In this document: one piece after another, positions 4,395-5,710 of the stretch
Layout: the number at the start of each line of letters is the position of its first letter
Numbering within the stretch: the stretch's first letter is position 1
Translations under genes and position numbers: made by a program
The notes under the pieces: generated by a model
What the model was told of the DNA's origin: nothing
The model's database searches: none
Seen by the model: the letters and a program-made list of their open reading frames with translations, nothing else
DNA from: an uncultured Bacteroidaceae bacterium
GTDB lineage: Bacteria; Bacteroidota; Bacteroidia; Bacteroidales; Bacteroidaceae
Reading direction: 5' to 3'
DNA length: 5,710 nt
NCBI GenBank assembly: GCA_904502185.1
Contig: CAJGDX010000112.1
Span: 1-5,710, forward strand

Positions 4395-5710
4395 TTACAT
4401 CATGCCGCCCATGCCACCCATGCCGGGAGCGCCCATAGGCATTGCAGGTTTCTCCTCTTTCTTCTCAACAATCACACACTCTGTTGTAAGGAACATTCCT
4501 GCGATTGAAGCAGCGTTCTCAAGAGCTACGCGTGTAACCTTAGCGGGGTCAACAACACCTGCTGCAAGCAGATTCTCGTATCTGTCGGCACGAGCATTGT
4601 AACCGAAGTCACCTGCACCCTCGCGTACCTTCTGAACAACAACTGCGCCCTCAATACCTGCATTGGCAACAATCTGACGCAAAGGCTCTTCAACTGCACG
4701 CTTAACAATCTCGATACCAGTCTTTTCATCAGCGTTTACTGCCTCAAGACCCTCGAGTGAATCGATAGCGCGAACGTATGTCACACCACCACCGGGAACA
4801 ATACCCTCTTCGATGGCTGCACGTGTAGCGCAGAGCGCATCGTCAACGCGGTCTTTCTTCTCTTTCATCTCAACCTCAGATGCAGCACCTACATAAAGAA
4901 CAGCTACACCACCTGAGAGCTTAGCAAGACGCTCCTGAAGTTTCTCTTTGTCGTAGTCTGACTTAGAGGTCTCAATCTGTGACTTGATCTGAGCGATACG
5001 AGTGTCGATAGCCTCTTTGTCGCCGTTACCGTCAACGATTGTAGTAACCTCTTTGCTAACAGTAATCTTACCGCAAGAGCCGAGCATTTCGAGAGTAGCC
5101 TGCTCAAGCTTGATACCCTTCTCCTCTGAAACAACAATACCACCTGTGAGGATAGCGATGTCCTCGAGAAGATCCTTGCGACGGTCGCCGAAGCCGGGAG
5201 CCTTAACTGCACAAATCTTCAACTGTGAACGGAGACGGTTAACAACCAATGTTGTCAAAGCCTCGCTGTCAACATCCTCGGCGATGATGAGCAAAGGACG
5301 ACCGGTCTGAACAGCAGCCTCGAGAATGGGAAGCATATCTTTGAGTGTAGAAATCTTCTTGTCGTAGATAAGAACATAGGGATTCTCCATCTCACACTCC
5401 ATCTTCTCTGTATCAGTAACGAAGTATGCTGAAAGATAGCCACGGTCGAACTGCATACCCTCAACAACGCCGATGGTGGTGTCGCGGCTCTTAGCCTCCT
5501 CGATGGTGATTACACCATTCTTTGACACCTTGCGCATTGCATCTGCAATGAGCTTACCAATTTCATTGTCGTTGTTCGCAGAGATTGTAGCAACCTGCTC
5601 GATTTTCTCGTAGTCGGCACCTACATCCTCGCTCTGCTCCTTAATTGAAGATACAATTCTGTCGACAGCCTTGTCGATACCACGTTTCAGGTCCATGGGG
5701 TTGGCACCGG
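4395..5710 (-). CDS. groEL: Chaperonin GroEL (Hsp60), C-terminal part, cut by the window edge
   Basis: GroEL forms the double-ring ATP-driven folding chamber in the cytoplasm, capped by GroES. The window holds the last ~437 residues of about 545; the frame runs open to 5710 and the missing ~110 residues lie beyond. The first readable codons give GANPMDLKRGIDKAV, a family signature well inside the protein, so the ATG at 5696 is an internal Met and not the start. Counting from that Met, the apical domain includes DRGYLSAYFVTDTEKME (84-100) and KAPGFGDRRKDLLEDIAILTGG begins at 165. The equatorial part has DDALCATRAAIEEGIVPGGG (285-304), with Asp286 matching the catalytic Asp398 of E. coli GroEL. 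The Gly/Met-rich tail is MPMGAPGMGGMGGMM. No groES is seen; it would be expected upstream, off the right edge. Nothing suggests damage. Confidence 0.98.
   Translation of the reverse strand, partial: GANPMDLKRGIDKAVDRIVSSIKEQSEDVGADYEKIEQVATISANNDNEIGKLIADAMRKVSKNGVITIEEAKSRDTTIGVVEGMQFDRGYLSAYFVTDTEKMECEMENPYVLIYDKKISTLKDMLPILEAAVQTGRPLLIIAEDVDSEALTTLVVNRLRSQLKICAVKAPGFGDRRKDLLEDIAILTGGIVVSEEKGIKLEQATLEMLGSCGKITVSKEVTTIVDGNGDKEAIDTRIAQIKSQIETSKSDYDKEKLQERLAKLSGGVAVLYVGAASEVEMKEKKDRVDDALCATRAAIEEGIVPGGGVTYVRAIDSLEGLEAVNADEKTGIEIVKRAVEEPLRQIVANAGIEGAVVVQKVREGAGDFGYNARADRYENLLAAGVVDPAKVTRVALENAASIAGMFLTTECVIVEKKEEKPAMPMGAPGMGGMGGMM

Noticed and set aside
4357..4602. 81-aa plus-strand frame antisense to the groEL 3' end
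   Set aside because: It overlaps the groEL terminator stem and its codons mirror the Gly/Met tail and C-terminal coding sequence of groEL; no sign of independent coding.
4904..5310. 100-aa frames on both strands inside groEL
   Set aside because: They are in other frames of a strongly conserved gene, have low-complexity Ser/Leu/Arg composition, and show no start signals or domains.

Overview
The window looks like a piece of a Bacteroidales chromosome. The GroEL is of the Bacteroidetes type with a Gly/Met tail. Two lipoproteins carry acidic residues right after the lipidated cysteine, one of them with FAS1 domains and the other with a FISUMP-type C-terminal domain, both common in this order. 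Intergenic DNA is very AT-rich, and candidate promoters resemble the Bacteroidetes TTTG / TAnnTTTG type. Every gene I can support reads on the minus strand, so the functional order runs from right to left.

Right to left: (1) the C-terminal four fifths of groEL (4395-5710, cut by the window edge), closed by a textbook intrinsic terminator (4325-4360). (2) A 141-bp MITE-like element (4180-4320) with 16-bp terminal inverted repeats, flanking TA dinucleotides and internal hairpins. (3) A ~205-bp AT-rich leader block (3960-4164, copy R2) holding candidate promoter elements and a conserved pair of TTTCACCCC direct repeats. (4) A two-gene unit: a 660-aa FAS1-domain lipoprotein (1893-3875), then after 26 nt a 431-aa lipoprotein with an Fn3-like and a FISUMP-like domain (571-1866). 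(5) About 200 bp of AT-rich DNA with no confident feature. (6) A 47-codon remnant of a second FAS1-type lipoprotein gene (227-370), 93-94% identical over 80 bp to the start of the intact gene but broken after the equivalent of Arg45. (7) A second copy of the leader block (1-205, R1), ~97% identical to R2 over 180 bp and cut by the left edge. It probably drives another, unseen gene to the left.

The most striking feature is this repeated architecture: a near-identical leader in two places 3.96 kb apart, plus a broken 5' gene fragment. It suggests a tandem family of surface-lipoprotein cassettes beside groEL that share one regulatory leader and have been reshuffled by recombination. The two intact lipoproteins are predicted to be surface-exposed and co-transcribed. 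Their substrates or partners cannot be read from the sequence, and no known defence, CRISPR or RNA-gene system is visible.
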